Part shown: positions 23,040-35,220 of the stretch, one piece after another
How the letters are laid out: the number at the start of each line of letters is the position of its first letter
Numbering within the stretch: the first letter of the stretch is position 1
Assembly: GCA_028622995.1 (NCBI GenBank)
Contig: JAJQJQ010000006.1
Coordinates: forward strand, 4,588,001-4,652,000
DNA: 64,000 bases
From: Panagrolaimus kolymaensis
Taxonomy: Eukaryota; Nematoda; Chromadorea; Rhabditida; Panagrolaimidae
Reading direction: 5' to 3'
The notes under the pieces: generated by a model
The model's database searches: none
The model's input: only the letters and a program-made list of their open reading frames with translations
Told to the model about the DNA's origin: nothing
Translations under genes and position numbers: made by a program

Positions 23040-26000
23040 ATGAGGAGGATATCATTTTTATGGCTCATTTGTAGCCTTATTGCTGCCGCTGCAATCTTAT
23101 CAAGTGCAGAATTAGTGCCGTATGGCAGAGATGCAGGAGATCAGGTAATTTAAATATATTTTTTTTGCTTTTTCCAAATTTCTTGAATTGAATTTGAAAA
23201 CTACTCTACCGTAAAGGTTATTTTAAAGCGAAAATGTATTGAATTACAAAAAATTTGGAAATTATATTCATTTTTTTATGAATTGAAAAAAAACCTAAAA
23301 TTCTTATTTACACATTTTTTAATAATTGTCACCAAACACAAAAGTTTTTAGTATCGATCAGAGACTTTGAAATAATATTTGTTGCCATAAAGAATTTTAA
23401 CCTTCCGTAATTACAGGAGATCAATTTCTCAGCACCATCAAGTGCTTCCACTTTAACCGTTCCTGTTCCATATTATGAAGAACCCCAATCAGAATTATAT
23501 ATTTCTCCTCGAGGTGCGGTATCCTTTGGTAAAGCTCTCCCTGACAAAGTTGAAGATTTGGAATCAGTTCATGAAAAAGTCATCGCAGTTCTTTATGCTG
23601 GAGCTGTTAATGGCCTTGTTTATTATCGTACAGAACCTCATGATTCTGAACTTTCTCGCCGCCTTGCAGCTACCATTCAAAAAGTTTATTCTGATGCAAA
23701 AGATTTTCAACCTCGTGTTGTTATTGTTGTAACATGGGATCGAATTATGGCAGCTGATTCAACCGGAGAAAATACTTTCCAACTCATTCTTCTTAGTGAT
23801 GCACGAACTTCGTATGCATTTACGAAATTTGGAAGAATTGAATGGGTTAAAACTAATGGAATTTACGCCCAAAGTGGATTTTACTTTAGTGATGGCCGAT
23901 CCCAAAAAAATGTTAATGCTGGAACAGATAATCTTAAAGAACTTACAACCATGTCAAATTACAAAGAAGAAGGAGCATTCCTTTTCCGTATTTCTGGTGG
24001 TTATACTCAAGATCCTCGTGAAGGCCCCGGCGCTGATGATGATTATGATTATGCTAAGGATGAAGGAGATTATGATGCTAATGCCAGTGAAGCAGAATTA
24101 CAAGCATGTCCAAGTGATCCATACAAGGATAACTGCCCTCCCACTTGCCAAGTTGTTAGCGACGACAAAGGATGTTCGCTTTGTATTTGTGCTGATCGTC
24201 CTGAATCTAATCCACCTGCTTCAAATGATATTGGAGATGAAGTTTATCTTCCTCCAAATGAACCAGTTGATGAAGGCTTTAGTCCCGATGAACAACAACA
24301 ACCTAAACCTGCTTCAGAATATCAGCCCCAACATCCAATGCCAGTTGATAGCCAAATGTCACCCGATCAAGGTTATCAACAACCATTACCCGAATTTCAA
24401 CCAGCAAATAATCAACAAATCCCAATCCCTCGTGATGATCCAGCTTATGCTCCTCAATCTGAAACCCAAACTGAACAACAACAACCTCTCAATGATGGAA
24501 CATGTGCTGAAGTTCAAGCCCATCCAGTTCCATCGTGTCATCGATTTGCAAGTTGTCAGGATAATGCCGCTGGTTTTTGTTGCCAATGCTCTGGTGATTA
24601 TATTGGCAATGGCATTGATTGCGTAAAGCAAAATGATCCTCAAAGAATTAATGGATTTTTTGAAGGTGCAATTAATGGACAAGCCATTCCTAAAACTGAA
24701 CTTTATACTTTTGTTCAACCCAAAGATGGTCAACAACATACAGCTCTTGCAAAAGTTCCACAAAATCTTGGAACGAGTTTACTTCTTTTGGATTCAACTG
24801 GAAATGTTATGGGTTGGTTGTTTGCTCGTCGAGATTCTGATAATGCTTATAATGGCTTTGAACTCACTGGAGGCATTTTTAATCGAACTGTAAACATCCA
24901 TCTCGGTGATCGATATGCCATTCTAATTAAACAAGAATTCAGTGGGCGTAAAACTCAAGAATATTTAAGTGTTAATGTTTTTGTTAGTGGAACCCTTCCC
25001 GATTTGGCTCAAGGTTCAGAAGTTACTTATGATAATTTCATGGATACTTATAAACGAGAACGCCCCGGCTTTTTGAGATCTTACACTGAAAGAGAAGCAA
25101 CCATTAGAGAGAACGGCGAAGAACGTAAAGTTCGAATGACCGTCGATCAACAAATTCATTATACTGAATGTAAACATGCTGATTTTGATAAATCTGATGT
25201 AATTAAGATTCGAGTTTCAAGAATTAATGCTCAAATTTCACAAAATGATAATGCAGTTCGATTTGCTGCGTCCAATTCTGCTGTGGATCCTAGTAAGATT
25301 TTATTTATTTTTAGGCAATTTTTTAATCTTGAAGATTTTCATAAAAAGATTAGAAATTTTAGAGGGTTTTTTTAAATCTATTTTTTATTTGTTTTGCAGA
25401 TGATGATCGCTCATTTGGTGGCCCTGTTGCTGCTGGAGTCCCTATTGCAAGCGGTGGAAATGTAATTGAAAGTGGTCCATGTGCAGTAGGAAGTCATTTA
25501 TGCACTCTACCAAATATGCTTTGCGAACCCAAAGGACAATCTTATACTTGCTCTTGCGAAGAAGGATATCAACAACAACCAGATCCTTCTGTGCCTATTA
25601 AATTCCATTGTGTTCGCGTAAATCAACAACAAGAACAACAACAATATCCAGATCAACAACCCGCTGTTGAACGACCAATTGGTCCAGGATTTTGTTCATC
25701 TCATCAAGAATGTCATAAATGGGGTGAATGTGTATTTGATGAAAATCGACAAGGTAAATGTAAATGTCGAGGATGGTATGTTGGTGATGGAGTTACACAT
25801 TGTGGTCCACCTGAAGATCAACAACAACCTCCTCAGCAGCCCCAACAACCCACATATGAACATTCACCATCTCAAACTGTTGGAACCATTTGTCGTAGCC
25901 ATGAAGAATGTAGCGAATTTGCTCAATGCGTTTATAGTAACAATCTTGGATATTATAAATGTGAATGCCGCCCTCCATACAAAGGCGATGGAGTTCAATG

Positions 26001-28388
26001 CACACAAGAAGTACAAGGTTGGTATACATATTTTTAAAACTTCTAAAAAAACATACATATAAAAAAAAGCGGGAGAGGGGAAAATTTTTGCGTTAAATGA
26101 ATTTAGTTCGACCTGTTGTCATTTTGGATTCAGAAAATCCAAAAAACGAAAAAATCAGTGGTTGCGATATTATTGATTTTTGTGATGCCAATGCGGAATG
26201 CATCTTTGAATATTCTAATGATCAACCAAATTATATTTGTCAATGCCTTTCGGGCTTTCATGGTGATGGAAAAAAATGTGAACAAATCACTCTTGAATCT
26301 TTACTTGTAAAAATGAGGGGTTTGTTGAAAACCGTCTGTTCGAGTGAATTTGCGAGTGTTAAATATCTTCAGTTTTTTTCCCTATTGAATTCTAACTTTT
26401 AACTTTTTTTAATTGGGTGCAAAACTAATTTATAATTTTATTGAAAAGTTAGTTTTTAATTGAGACATTTTTTAGCCGAATCATGTGAAGCTCGATTAAG
26501 TTGTGATGTAAATGCTCGATGTGTTTATGATCAATCCCGTGGAGATAGCGTCTGTCAATGCGTTGATGGATTTGAAGGCAATGGAGTTTTTTGCACCGCT
26601 CGATCACCTCAGAATCCTATTGTTCGACCACCAGTTGAAACCGCTGATAAAAAAGAATGTCGCGATCAAACCGAATGTCACACCAATGCCCATTGTGTCT
26701 TCTCTGAATCTTCATCTCGTTATTTCTGTGAATGCTTGCCTGGTTTCAGAGGCGATGGAGTAGGCCAATGTCAACCCAGCGATCAATGCAATCCATCCAC
26801 ACCCAATGCATGTCCAACAAATTCTGAATGCGTTTATGGTATTTCTGAAGGTTCATACGTTTGTAAATGTATTCAAGGGTTTACTGGAGATGGGCAAGCA
26901 TGTACCCTAGCTTATCCTCCTCCCCAACAACCCCAACAACCTCAACAACCCCAGCAACAACAACCTCGAACTTGTGATCGAGATGCAAGTCTTTGTCATG
27001 AAAATGCCATTTGTGAATTTAATATCCAAAACAGCCGATATGAATGCAAATGCAAACCCGGTGCTGTTGGAAATGGATACACTAGTTGTGTTATGGAAAT
27101 GGGATGTTATGAAAATCGAAGCCTTTGTGATCCCAATGCTCAATGTGTTCCCGGTAGTGGTGGCATTTATGTTTGTAATTGCAATTATGGTTTCCACGGA
27201 AATGGACAAACTTGCTTTCGTAAGCTTTTTTTATTTGTTCTTAAAAAACAAAAAAAAAAAACAAAGTAAATAAAATAATTTTACAGCCGATTCCGATCAA
27301 CGACCAGACACTTTGCTTATCGGTCGTGGAATGTCCATCATTCAACGAAGTACGGTTCCGGAATTGACTGGTCGACAATTGGTTGTTGTTCCCCATCAAG
27401 TTGTTGTTGATATTGATTATGATTGCACTTCAGGAAGAATTTATTGGAGTGATATTTCAAGTAAGCAATAACCAAAGCAAAACGAAAATATCAAAACAAA
27501 TTTAAAAACCAAAAATATTTTAAATCAAAATCTTTTTGATAATAAAAAAAATTACTAATTACTCAAGCAAAATTTTTTTAGACCATGTGATTCGGTCATC
27601 AACTGTAAATGGCACAGATATAACATCAAATTTTGCTTCCGAACTTAAAAGTCCTGAAGGAATTGCCATTGATTGGTCTTCAAGAAATTTATATTACGTT
27701 GATAGTCTTAAAGATGAAATCGGTGTTGTTTCATTGGATGGAAAATATCAAAAAGTTTTAATCAAAGAAGGCCTTTCAAATCCTCGTGGACTTGAAATAG
27801 ATCCAATTGGTCGAAAACTTTATTATTCGGATTGGGATCGAAAAAATCCTCATATTGGTAGAGTTGATCTTGATGGAAAAAATAATGAAGTATTTGTTAA
27901 TTCCGATATCCATCTTCCAAATGGCCTTGCAATCGTTCAATCCACAAAAGAACTTTGTTGGGTCGATGCTGGAAGTCAGCGACTTTCTTGCATGGGTCTC
28001 GATGGACAAAATCGTCGATTAGTTTATGCTCCACTTGAATATCCATTTGGTCTTGCAGTAAGAAATGATGAAAGATTTTATTGGACAGATTGGAAAGACC
28101 ATCATATTCACACTGTATCCGTCGCTGGACATGGTTATAATAATTTTGCTGCAAGCGTTGGTGGAGGTGGAAAAGTTTATGGTATTGTTAGCATTCCAAC
28201 TAAATGTCAAGGAAGTATGTTTTTAATTCTATTCGCACAACTTGTAAATTAAAAAATTTAATATTCTAGGTCCATCTCCTTGTGCAGTAAATAATGGAGG
28301 TTGTGAACATATGTGCCTTCCAAATAGACAAGATACTGTAACATGTGTATGTCCAGATAACGTTTCTGGTCTTAATGGCTGCCCTTAA
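23040..28388 (+). CDS. nid-1: Nidogen/entactin, basement-membrane glycoprotein
   Basis: Exons 23040-23144, 23417-25292, 25400-26017, 26107-26319, 26476-27219, 27287-27460, 27582-28214 and 28270-28388 join in frame to about 1493 aa, near the size of C. elegans NID-1. Order: signal peptide (1-23); NIDO domain (~70-230); acidic linker and a Cys cluster (CPPTCQVVSDDKGCSLCIC); one EGF; G2F beta-barrel (~450-660, INGFFEGAINGQ); nine EGF-like repeats of CxCxxGFxGxGxxC type with Gln/Pro spacers; LDL-receptor YWTD-like propeller (GIAIDWSSRNLYYVDS, GRKLYYSDWDR, FYWTDW); and a last EGF (NNGGCEHMC). Nidogen links laminin and collagen IV. The exon 4 donor was chosen at 26320 because it keeps the phase. 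Confidence 0.95.
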
Positions 28389-28800
28389 AACTATTAATTG
28401 ATCCTCATTCTTATTTTTATTCGTCTCTCTTTTGTTAATTTCTTGTCATCCATGATTTTTTAATTTTAATTTGTTTTAAATGCTTAAAAATAAAAAATAA
28501 TATTGTTTTATTGGACTTATTAAACAATAAGCCTTCTCTACGGCTTACATAAGTTACGATAGAAAAATTTGGTAAACCGAATGTTGGAAGAAAATTTTTT
28601 AAAAGGAGAAAGAGCATCATATTATTTTCATTTGCTTTCAAGCATCATCATCACATGTTTCTTTTTTGACTAATAAAAACAAAAATACTAAGAAAAAAAG
28701 GAAAAAAAATTCTTTTTTTGGAAAATGAATACTTTTTTGTTATCAAAAACGAAATCATTATTATTTTAAAAAAATTATTTCATGTTTTCATAATCACAAA
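28389..28800. other. Intergenic, nidogen 3' end
   Basis: AT-rich sequence holding the nidogen 3' UTR and the promoter of the next small secreted gene. Nothing else is supported. Confidence 0.5.
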
Positions 28801-29372
28801 ATGGAAATATATTTTTTATTCCTCGCCTTCTTCTTCTTTGCATTTATGGACAGCGGTGTACGGTATGTCTATCTAATTTTACTTAGAAATAATTACCAAG
28901 AAAGATATTTAGATCTGATGATGATTATGTTGAAATTGATCGACAAGATCGTTATTATTTTAAAGGTACGGTTGTATGTGAGGATGGTAAAGTTAATCAT
29001 AAAGGTCGGAAAAATAATCCCATCCTTTATTCATCCGATTGCCATCGAAATATAATTGTTCCACATTTACAAGTTTGGGAAAATGATGCCTTCTTTGATA
29101 TGGATGATTGTGAGGCAGTTGGATATATTTTCGAGCATCCACAAAATCCAGATTTTGGAAAATTTGATTTCACAGCAATATTTGATGATCCAGGTGATAA
29201 AGTTGAATTATATTTTTATTTTAAAAACATTTGCATTGATGGAGATTCGTTTCGAACTACCATTGTTTCAGCAAACATCGATTTGATATATTTGATAAAA
29301 GAAGGTTCATCAGTAACATCAGAAGATTATAATATTTATCTCAATGAAGATTATAATATTACTAGTGATTAA
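28801..29372 (+). CDS. Small secreted protein, possibly transthyretin-like (TTR-52/TTL family)
   Basis: Exons 28801-28862 and 28913-29372 join in frame to about 173 aa. The first ~19 residues are a clear signal peptide (MEIYFLFLAFFFFAFMDSG). The mature part begins acidic, then FKGTVVCEDGK, which resembles the first strand of nematode transthyretin-like proteins (GxLxCxGKP). Later blocks, VPHLQVWENDAFFDMDDCEAVG and FTAIFDDPGDKVELYFYFKNIC, would fit the beta-sandwich and paired Cys. Similarity is partial, so the family call is tentative; the secreted nature is well supported. The tail is Asp/Asn/Tyr-rich. Confidence 0.6.
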
Positions 29373-29948
29373 GCTTGTTGTTATTTCGTCTATCTATTTT
29401 TGAGAATAAAAAGAAATTTCGAAATTTTTATTATAAAAGTTTTAAAGTGGCAAAAGCAACACCAAAAAATTCATTCACTTTATTATTTCGACTGAAAACA
29501 ATAAATCATAAAAAAAAGAATTCAACACTAAATAAAAAATAATTTAAAATAAGTCATTGTTTCATCGCGTATTTCTATTTTTGAAACTAATCGTTATGTT
29601 AGCTATCACATTGACAACCATGTATTACAAAAGGAAGATAAAAAAATTCAAATAAGATAAACTCACTTTTCAATGCCGAGAATAAGAAAGTTTTATCAGT
29701 AAACTTACATATTACTATCTAACGAAGATTTTGAAAATGCGGTAATGCCCTTCCACTTCGAGACCCGCTCTTGGTTGAAAGTTATACGGTCATTTGCTTT
29801 TGTAAACAATTCTTTGTTTTCCACTTTTTTCAATCATGTTTCATTTCGACGTTTTTTCCATGACATTAATATTTTTAAACGATGTCCGTGTTATTTGTGT
29901 TATCCATTTATTGATACACCTCTATTATTAAGTATTTTTTTAGGCAGC
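29373..29948. other. Intergenic and probable 5' UTR of the SF1 helicase
   Basis: No gene is supported. An open frame extends upstream of the helicase ATG to 29745, but it crosses a TTTTTTTAG acceptor-like site at 29935-29943, five bases before the ATG at 29949. That suggests a trans-splice or intron 3' site, not coding sequence. Confidence 0.5.
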
Positions 29949-32482
29949 ATGGATGATATTATTCAGAACTTGAACGATCTTGCCATTAATAATGATGAGC
30001 AAATGGAAATGGACGACAATCTTTCCCATAATCTCGCCTCAATCTTAGCTTCATCTAAGCATTTTGAACCAGACTATATCAAAACTGTTGAAGACTTATT
30101 CAACAATGGACCAGAATATGGCTTATTCGACAACTTCTTTCCTTCTGATGCAATTGATAGCTTGACCATGGATTATGGAAATGATCCTTTATTGGCCACC
30201 ATGAAATTTAATGCTTATGCTCATGTGATGTACATTGAAGAAATTGTAAGGCTTTGTTTATTGTAATCTTTTTTATAAACTTATATTGCAGGTTCGATCG
30301 TCAACTCCTCTTATCGATGGTACATCACCAACTGTAACGTATGTCAAAATAAATTCGATGACTTTGAAGTTCAATCTGCCGCATCCTGATTTTACTTTGA
30401 ACACCGCTAGTTGTATTTTTTGTCTTACCAACGACTTACATGGCAATGGAGTGTTTTATGTTATGGATGGTCAAGCTAAGATTGTGGATGGAAAATTGCT
30501 GCTTACTGTTCAAAACCGTGACATTCCTCCTTTAAAATCTTCTGATGTAAGTTTACGCTTCTTGCATATTATAACAACTTACTTGCTTTTTTTTAGAAAT
30601 ACACTGTGTTTGAAAAACCATTTGAAAATAACTTTGAAAATTGGCAGCATATGATTCAAACTATTCGAAATGATAGAACAGTATCACGTAAAGTTTTTGG
30701 TCCTTTTGAAATGGTAAGCTGTTTATATTTTTTAAATGAAATTATCTATGAAACGTTTTTAGACACCAATTGATCGATTCCTTGAAATGCGCAAAAGTAA
30801 GAGAGACACAATTTTGGATATGGTCGAAGATTTCTTCAACGATGAACAAAAGGATGCTCTCTTTTCCATGCTCTTTCAAGATAGTAAATATGCTTTTGTG
30901 CTTTTTGGACCTCCAGGGACAGGTTTGTTTGTTGCTAGATTATTCAAGCATTATCATTTTTGTTTGTTTTAGGTAAAACTACAACTTTGGTTGAAGCAAT
31001 TAGAGTAATTATTCAAAATCCTCGTATGCCTGCTCGTGGAAAACCTCGTTTTCTCATTTGCACTCCATCAAATTCTGCTGCTGATGCTTTTGCTCTTGCT
31101 TTAATAAAGCGAAACTTTCTTCCGAAAACTTCTATCTTTCGTGCAATTGCATCTCGTTATGATGAGGAAGCTCGTGATCCACGAATTGAAGAAATCACTA
31201 TGAAAGATGATCGCGGTTTTTATTCTTTTCCTGCAAACAAGAAAGGCTTTGAAGGATATCAAGTTGTCATTTCTACTATTGGCTTTTGTCCTAATTTGAA
31301 ATTAGCTGGAAGAAAGTACTTTTCACATATCATCATTGACGAAGCTGGACAATGTCTTGAACCTGAAACATTTATTCCATTATCCTTCTTTGCTAGCGAA
31401 AATACTAATGTCATCCTTGCTGGCGATCCTCATCAACTTGGTCCTGTTGTTACAAGCAATTTTTTGAATGATGAAAGATTTGGTTAGTTATTTTTGTCTC
31501 TTGCTTTTAACTTCTTTTGTCTTTTTTTAGGAATGACAAGTAGCCTCGTACGATTGTCGCAACAACTAGAATACAGAGCTGATGAGTAAGTTTTTACTTC
31601 ATTAGAAAACTTTTTAATCGTTCACTTTTTAGCCGTCTAATGGTTCAACTAAAGAATAATCATCGAAGTCATAAATTCATCGTGGACATGGCATCTTATA
31701 TGTTTTACAACAATACATTACGACCAACTTATCCATGTGGACACGATTCTCTTTGTGAATCTCCTATTTTAGAGGGAAGTGTAAGTTGATTTTTTCTTTG
31801 TATTTACTTTACTAAACCTTTTCATTTTTTAGAAGATTCCCGTTCGATTTGTTTGTGTTTATGGTCAAGAGGTTGATGCAACACCATCATATTACAATGT
31901 TGCTGAAATTGAAGCTGTTGAATCGTATGTTAAAGAATGTTTAAAGCCTCAATACAGCTTGGATCCAGCCGACATTGGAATTGTTTGTCCTTATCGAGAA
32001 AATGTAAACTCTTTTTTACATTTTTCTTTTTTACATACTCAATTTTTAGGTTCGTCGTTTACAAGCACGCTTCAGAAAATATCCTCAAATGACCATCGAC
32101 ACTGTTGAACGATTTCAAGGAAGTGAACGCCGCATCATTATTATGACTACCGTACGAACTAAAAGCCTGGGATTTTTGAATGAATACAGAGTAAGTTTCT
32201 TATAACCTTTACCACAATTTGATCTGATTTTTTAGCGTTTTAACACTGCTATCACACGAGCTAAACATATGCTTATTGTCATCGGAAATCCTGATATTCT
32301 TTTGCAAGATGAAACATGGAAAATGTATGTTTTTTTCTTTCTTCATTTATTTATATTTACATTCAATAATTTTTAGATTTTTATATCATCTCTACTTCAA
32401 TGATTGCTTTGATCCTAACACTAATGATCCTGAAATGTTGGAATATTGGCACAACTATTTTACCTCTATTGGATATGCTTAA
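29949..32482 (+). CDS. SF1 RNA helicase, MOV10/SDE3/ERI-6/7-like
   Basis: Eleven exons (29949-30245, 30292-30546, 30597-30713, 30763-30922, 30973-31482, 31531-31585, 31633-31780, 31833-32003, 32050-32190, 32236-32324 and 32377-32482) join in frame to about 682 aa. Helicase motifs: I GPPGTGKTTT (around 271-281, split by an intron), Ia TPSNSAADAF, II DEAGQ (about 399-403), III GDPHQLGPV, IV region YRADDRLMVQLKNNHRSH, V TIDTVERFQGSERR and VI NTAITRAKHML. DEAG and RFQGSE are typical of the Upf1-like SF1 branch containing MOV10, SDE3 and worm ERI-6/7, used in RNA silencing. The protein lacks the longer N-terminus of MOV10 (~1000 aa). Pathway role is inference. Confidence 0.9.
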
Positions 32483-32602
32483 ACTATCATAATGATTCCA
32501 TATTTTATTAATTTGTTTTGTTTGAATAATGTTTGTTGAAATTCTTGTATCGTGTTTCTGTGATAATAAATATAAATTGTTTTTATTTTTGGTGTAAATC
32601 AA

Positions 32603-33262
32603 TTAATTGTCTATTAATACAATCATCATAGAAAAAATAGCAAAATCTAACATAATCCAGTTTGCAAAAGTAAGCCCAAGATCAACGCATCGTTCTCGAC
32701 AGACATGTAATTCTTGAACAGTTGCAGCATCAGTTATTGCGATTTCAGAGCATCCAGCAGCCTTTCGAACATTCTAAAGTGAAAGTAAAAACCATGTCAT
32801 ATATATCAGAAAAGGATGAGAAAGCAATAAACTTACATTAAGAAGAATTTTCCATTCATCACTAGAAATATAGTCATATGGATAATCATTTTTTGGTGCA
32901 GGAAGACAGGCGCCTCTACCTCCATTTGTCCATACACAAGCAATGGGCCATTTCAAACTTTCTTCAGCAAGTAAATATCCATAACGATCATTAGTACAAA
33001 ATTTATTTTTTTGGCGGAGTCGTTCAGCGTATCCACTGTGTCTGAAAATAATAATAATAACGGTACAAAGCACAAAAAATTTCAGAGCAAATATTGACAC
33101 TTACAAATTGGGTAAATTTCTTAAAATATCAAATTCTTTTTTCAAAGTTGTCCATTGAACAAGATCATTTTTAGAACACACTGTACGTATATCACAATCA
33201 AATAATTTATTTTCTCCATTAACAATGTTTAGAAAAATTACAAGCATAAGTAAAAAATACAT
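32603..33262 (-). CDS. Secreted or membrane-anchored Cys-rich protein, family unknown
   Basis: Exons 33262-33105, 33041-32837 and 32773-32603 join in frame to about 177 aa. The start is a signal peptide (MYFLLMLVIFLNIVNG, cut after about 16). At least eight Cys follow (FDCDIRTVCS, FCTND, IACVW, GACLP, AGCSE, HVCRERC). The last ~23 residues are hydrophobic (FAIFSMMIVLI), which suggests a C-terminal membrane segment or a GPI signal. WTNGGRGACLP is a distinctive block. I do not recognise the family. It is the last of three closely spaced minus-strand genes, 112 bp below the previous stop, and converges with the SF1 helicase 120 bp away. Confidence 0.75.
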
Positions 33263-33374
33263 AATTACAAAAAGTAAATTTGACAATAACTAACTAACAC
33301 AGAGAAAAAGTAATAAATAACAAAGATAATGCAAATTTGGAACAAAAAAGTGTTTGCAGACAGACTTCACAGAT

Positions 33375-33732
33375 TCATTCCATAGCAGCATCTTGTTCTT
33401 CATTTTCTGGTTTGACGTATCCTGCTTTTATGAGTTCTTCCCTAAAAACACAGATGTAAATCAAAGCCAAATAAAAATGAGAAAGCTTACCTTAAAGCTT
33501 TAGTAAACTCTTTACCCGATTCAGTTTCAACGCCTCCTTGAAGCCATAAATTCCTTTTTGGAGCTAACGTTGCTGGTTCAACTGGTATTTTAGGAAATTC
33601 TTCATCATGACCCAACAATTTTTGCTGCTTTTGTTGTTCTGTAAGAGTTGGAAATACAGTATGAAGAGGCCTGAAGCCTTCTGGTGGATAAACAGGAGAT
33701 GCAAAGTTGATTGGATTTGAATCGTTTGACAT
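33375..33732 (-). CDS. Small conserved-looking protein of unknown function (102 aa)
   Basis: Exons 33732-33491 and 33441-33375 join in frame to 102 aa, starting MSNDSNPINFASPVYPPEG and ending EELIKAGYVKPENEEQDAAME. It is hydrophilic, with a Pro-rich middle (FPKIPVEPATLAPKRN) and no signal peptide or membrane segment. It lies 179 bp downstream of mrpl-45 and 112 bp upstream of the secreted Cys-rich gene, on the same strand. A TTTGTTTAG acceptor three bases before the ATG fits SL trans-splicing of a downstream operon gene. A mitochondrial role by association with mrpl-45 is only a guess. Confidence 0.7.
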
Positions 33733-33911
33733 TTCTAAACAAAAAACAGCAATGATAAAAGTTACAGTACACTTTTTAGATAAATTTTTTTGTTGGTAAT
33801 AACCATTGGCAAAAAAAGAGCAATTATTTATAAAGTTTACATATTATATTTTAATCAATCAACAAACAAATAAAAATATTAAAAGCTAATACACTATGAG
33901 TCCTAAATGGA

Positions 33912-35220
33912 TTACGCATCTTTTTCATTTGATTTTTCAAGTTCCTTTGTTCGTTCAGCAACTCTTAATTTCAAAGGCTTGCTTGCACTTGGTCGCTGTT
34001 CTTCATCAATCGGCAAATTTTCAATAATTTTGCTATCCAAAGGACCTTTCTTTGGAGCAATACCAGAAGGATAAACTTTATCATGAAGACGCCATTTACC
34101 ATCGAAGGTTGCAACGTGATTTTCAAAGACGACATATTCTACAGTATTTTTTTCTTCAGTATCAGAACCTAACAGAAGCTTCCCAAATCGATCATAAATT
34201 GCTAATTTCTAAAAAAAATAAAATTGTAAGAAATATGTACAAGTAAGCAAATCACAAACCTGAATAGAGCTAATTCGGGCAATAACTTGAGCAATATCAT
34301 TACCAGATTTATATGGATTGTCAGCGACTCGAACATTCACAATTTGCGTTGTTTCATTAAATCGAATTAGTTCCCAATGAACAGAACCATTTTCAACATC
34401 AGGCCACATTTTCTAAAAAAGTATGTTTTAAAAAATTGTCGCAGAATAATGTTGCAATGATAAAGTAAATACTTACACTAAAGGCATGTTCAGTAATAAG
34501 TTCGTGAAGCTCATTCTTATTACGAGTAACCAAAGCTTTATGAGCTTTAATATAAATATCATCAAGTTCTATTGGAAGGGTTTTAGTGCTAAACTTTTGA
34601 AAGCCTTCTTTTCCTCTGATTCTTCTGGCGCTTTTAAAATTATGCCAATAATGTGAGAGATATTCTTTTGATTTTTCCTTTAATGATTTCGTTGAAACAG
34701 GAGGATTTTCATCAGTTGCGGTGACATGACCAGGTTTAACAAATGGATCGATAACTCCATCTAAAAATAAGTAAAGTTAAAAACAAAATTTGAAAGTAAA
34801 ATCTTACAAAATGATTGAAGAGTCGTTTCATGTTCAGCCCATGATCGTGGTGTAACATCTTTGAAAGGATTAATACCTTTTTTAAGAAAGTGTAATCTCA
34901 GTTCATTTGGAGCCATTTTTTCACGTTCACGGAATTCCGAATCTTCTGGTAATTCAATAATCATTGTCTTTGCAGCACGAGCCTAAAATAATTGTATATA
35001 TAATTTTCTCTTATAAAATATATTTAAAAAATTATACCCTTCGGAATCTTTTCTCATTTATATGAGTATTTCGATTTGCTTTAGCTCGATTTGAGCGTTT
35101 AAGACCAAGAAACAGTGCGAGATCATGACGTTCTTTGTGATGATGAACATAACATTTTTGAGTAATTTGTCCAACAGATCCCAGCAGCCGAAATTCTGTT
35201 ATTAATGAACGTAAAAGCAT
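33912..35220 (-). CDS. mrpl-45: Mitochondrial large-subunit ribosomal protein L45 (Tim44-like domain)
   Basis: Exons 35220-35038, 34982-34808, 34760-34477, 34412-34260 and 34208-33912 join in frame to about 363 aa. The N-terminus (MLLRSLITEFRLLGSVGQITQKCYVHHHKERHD) is a plausible mitochondrial presequence, rich in Leu and basic residues. The core has IRGKEGFQKFSTKTLPIELDDIYIKAHKALVTRNK, KMWPDVENGSVHWELIRF and a VVFENHVATFDGKWRLHDKV end, matching the Tim44/MRPL45 fold and the L45 family in order and length. MRPL45 sits near the peptide exit of the mitochondrial ribosome. It is the first gene of a likely three-gene operon. Confidence 0.9.

Noticed and set aside
29745..29948. N-terminal extension of the SF1 helicase from the upstream in-frame ATG at 29745
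   Set aside because: It crosses a strong TTTTTTTAG acceptor five bases before ATG 29949 and its composition is Phe/Arg/Cys-rich and unlike the helicase.
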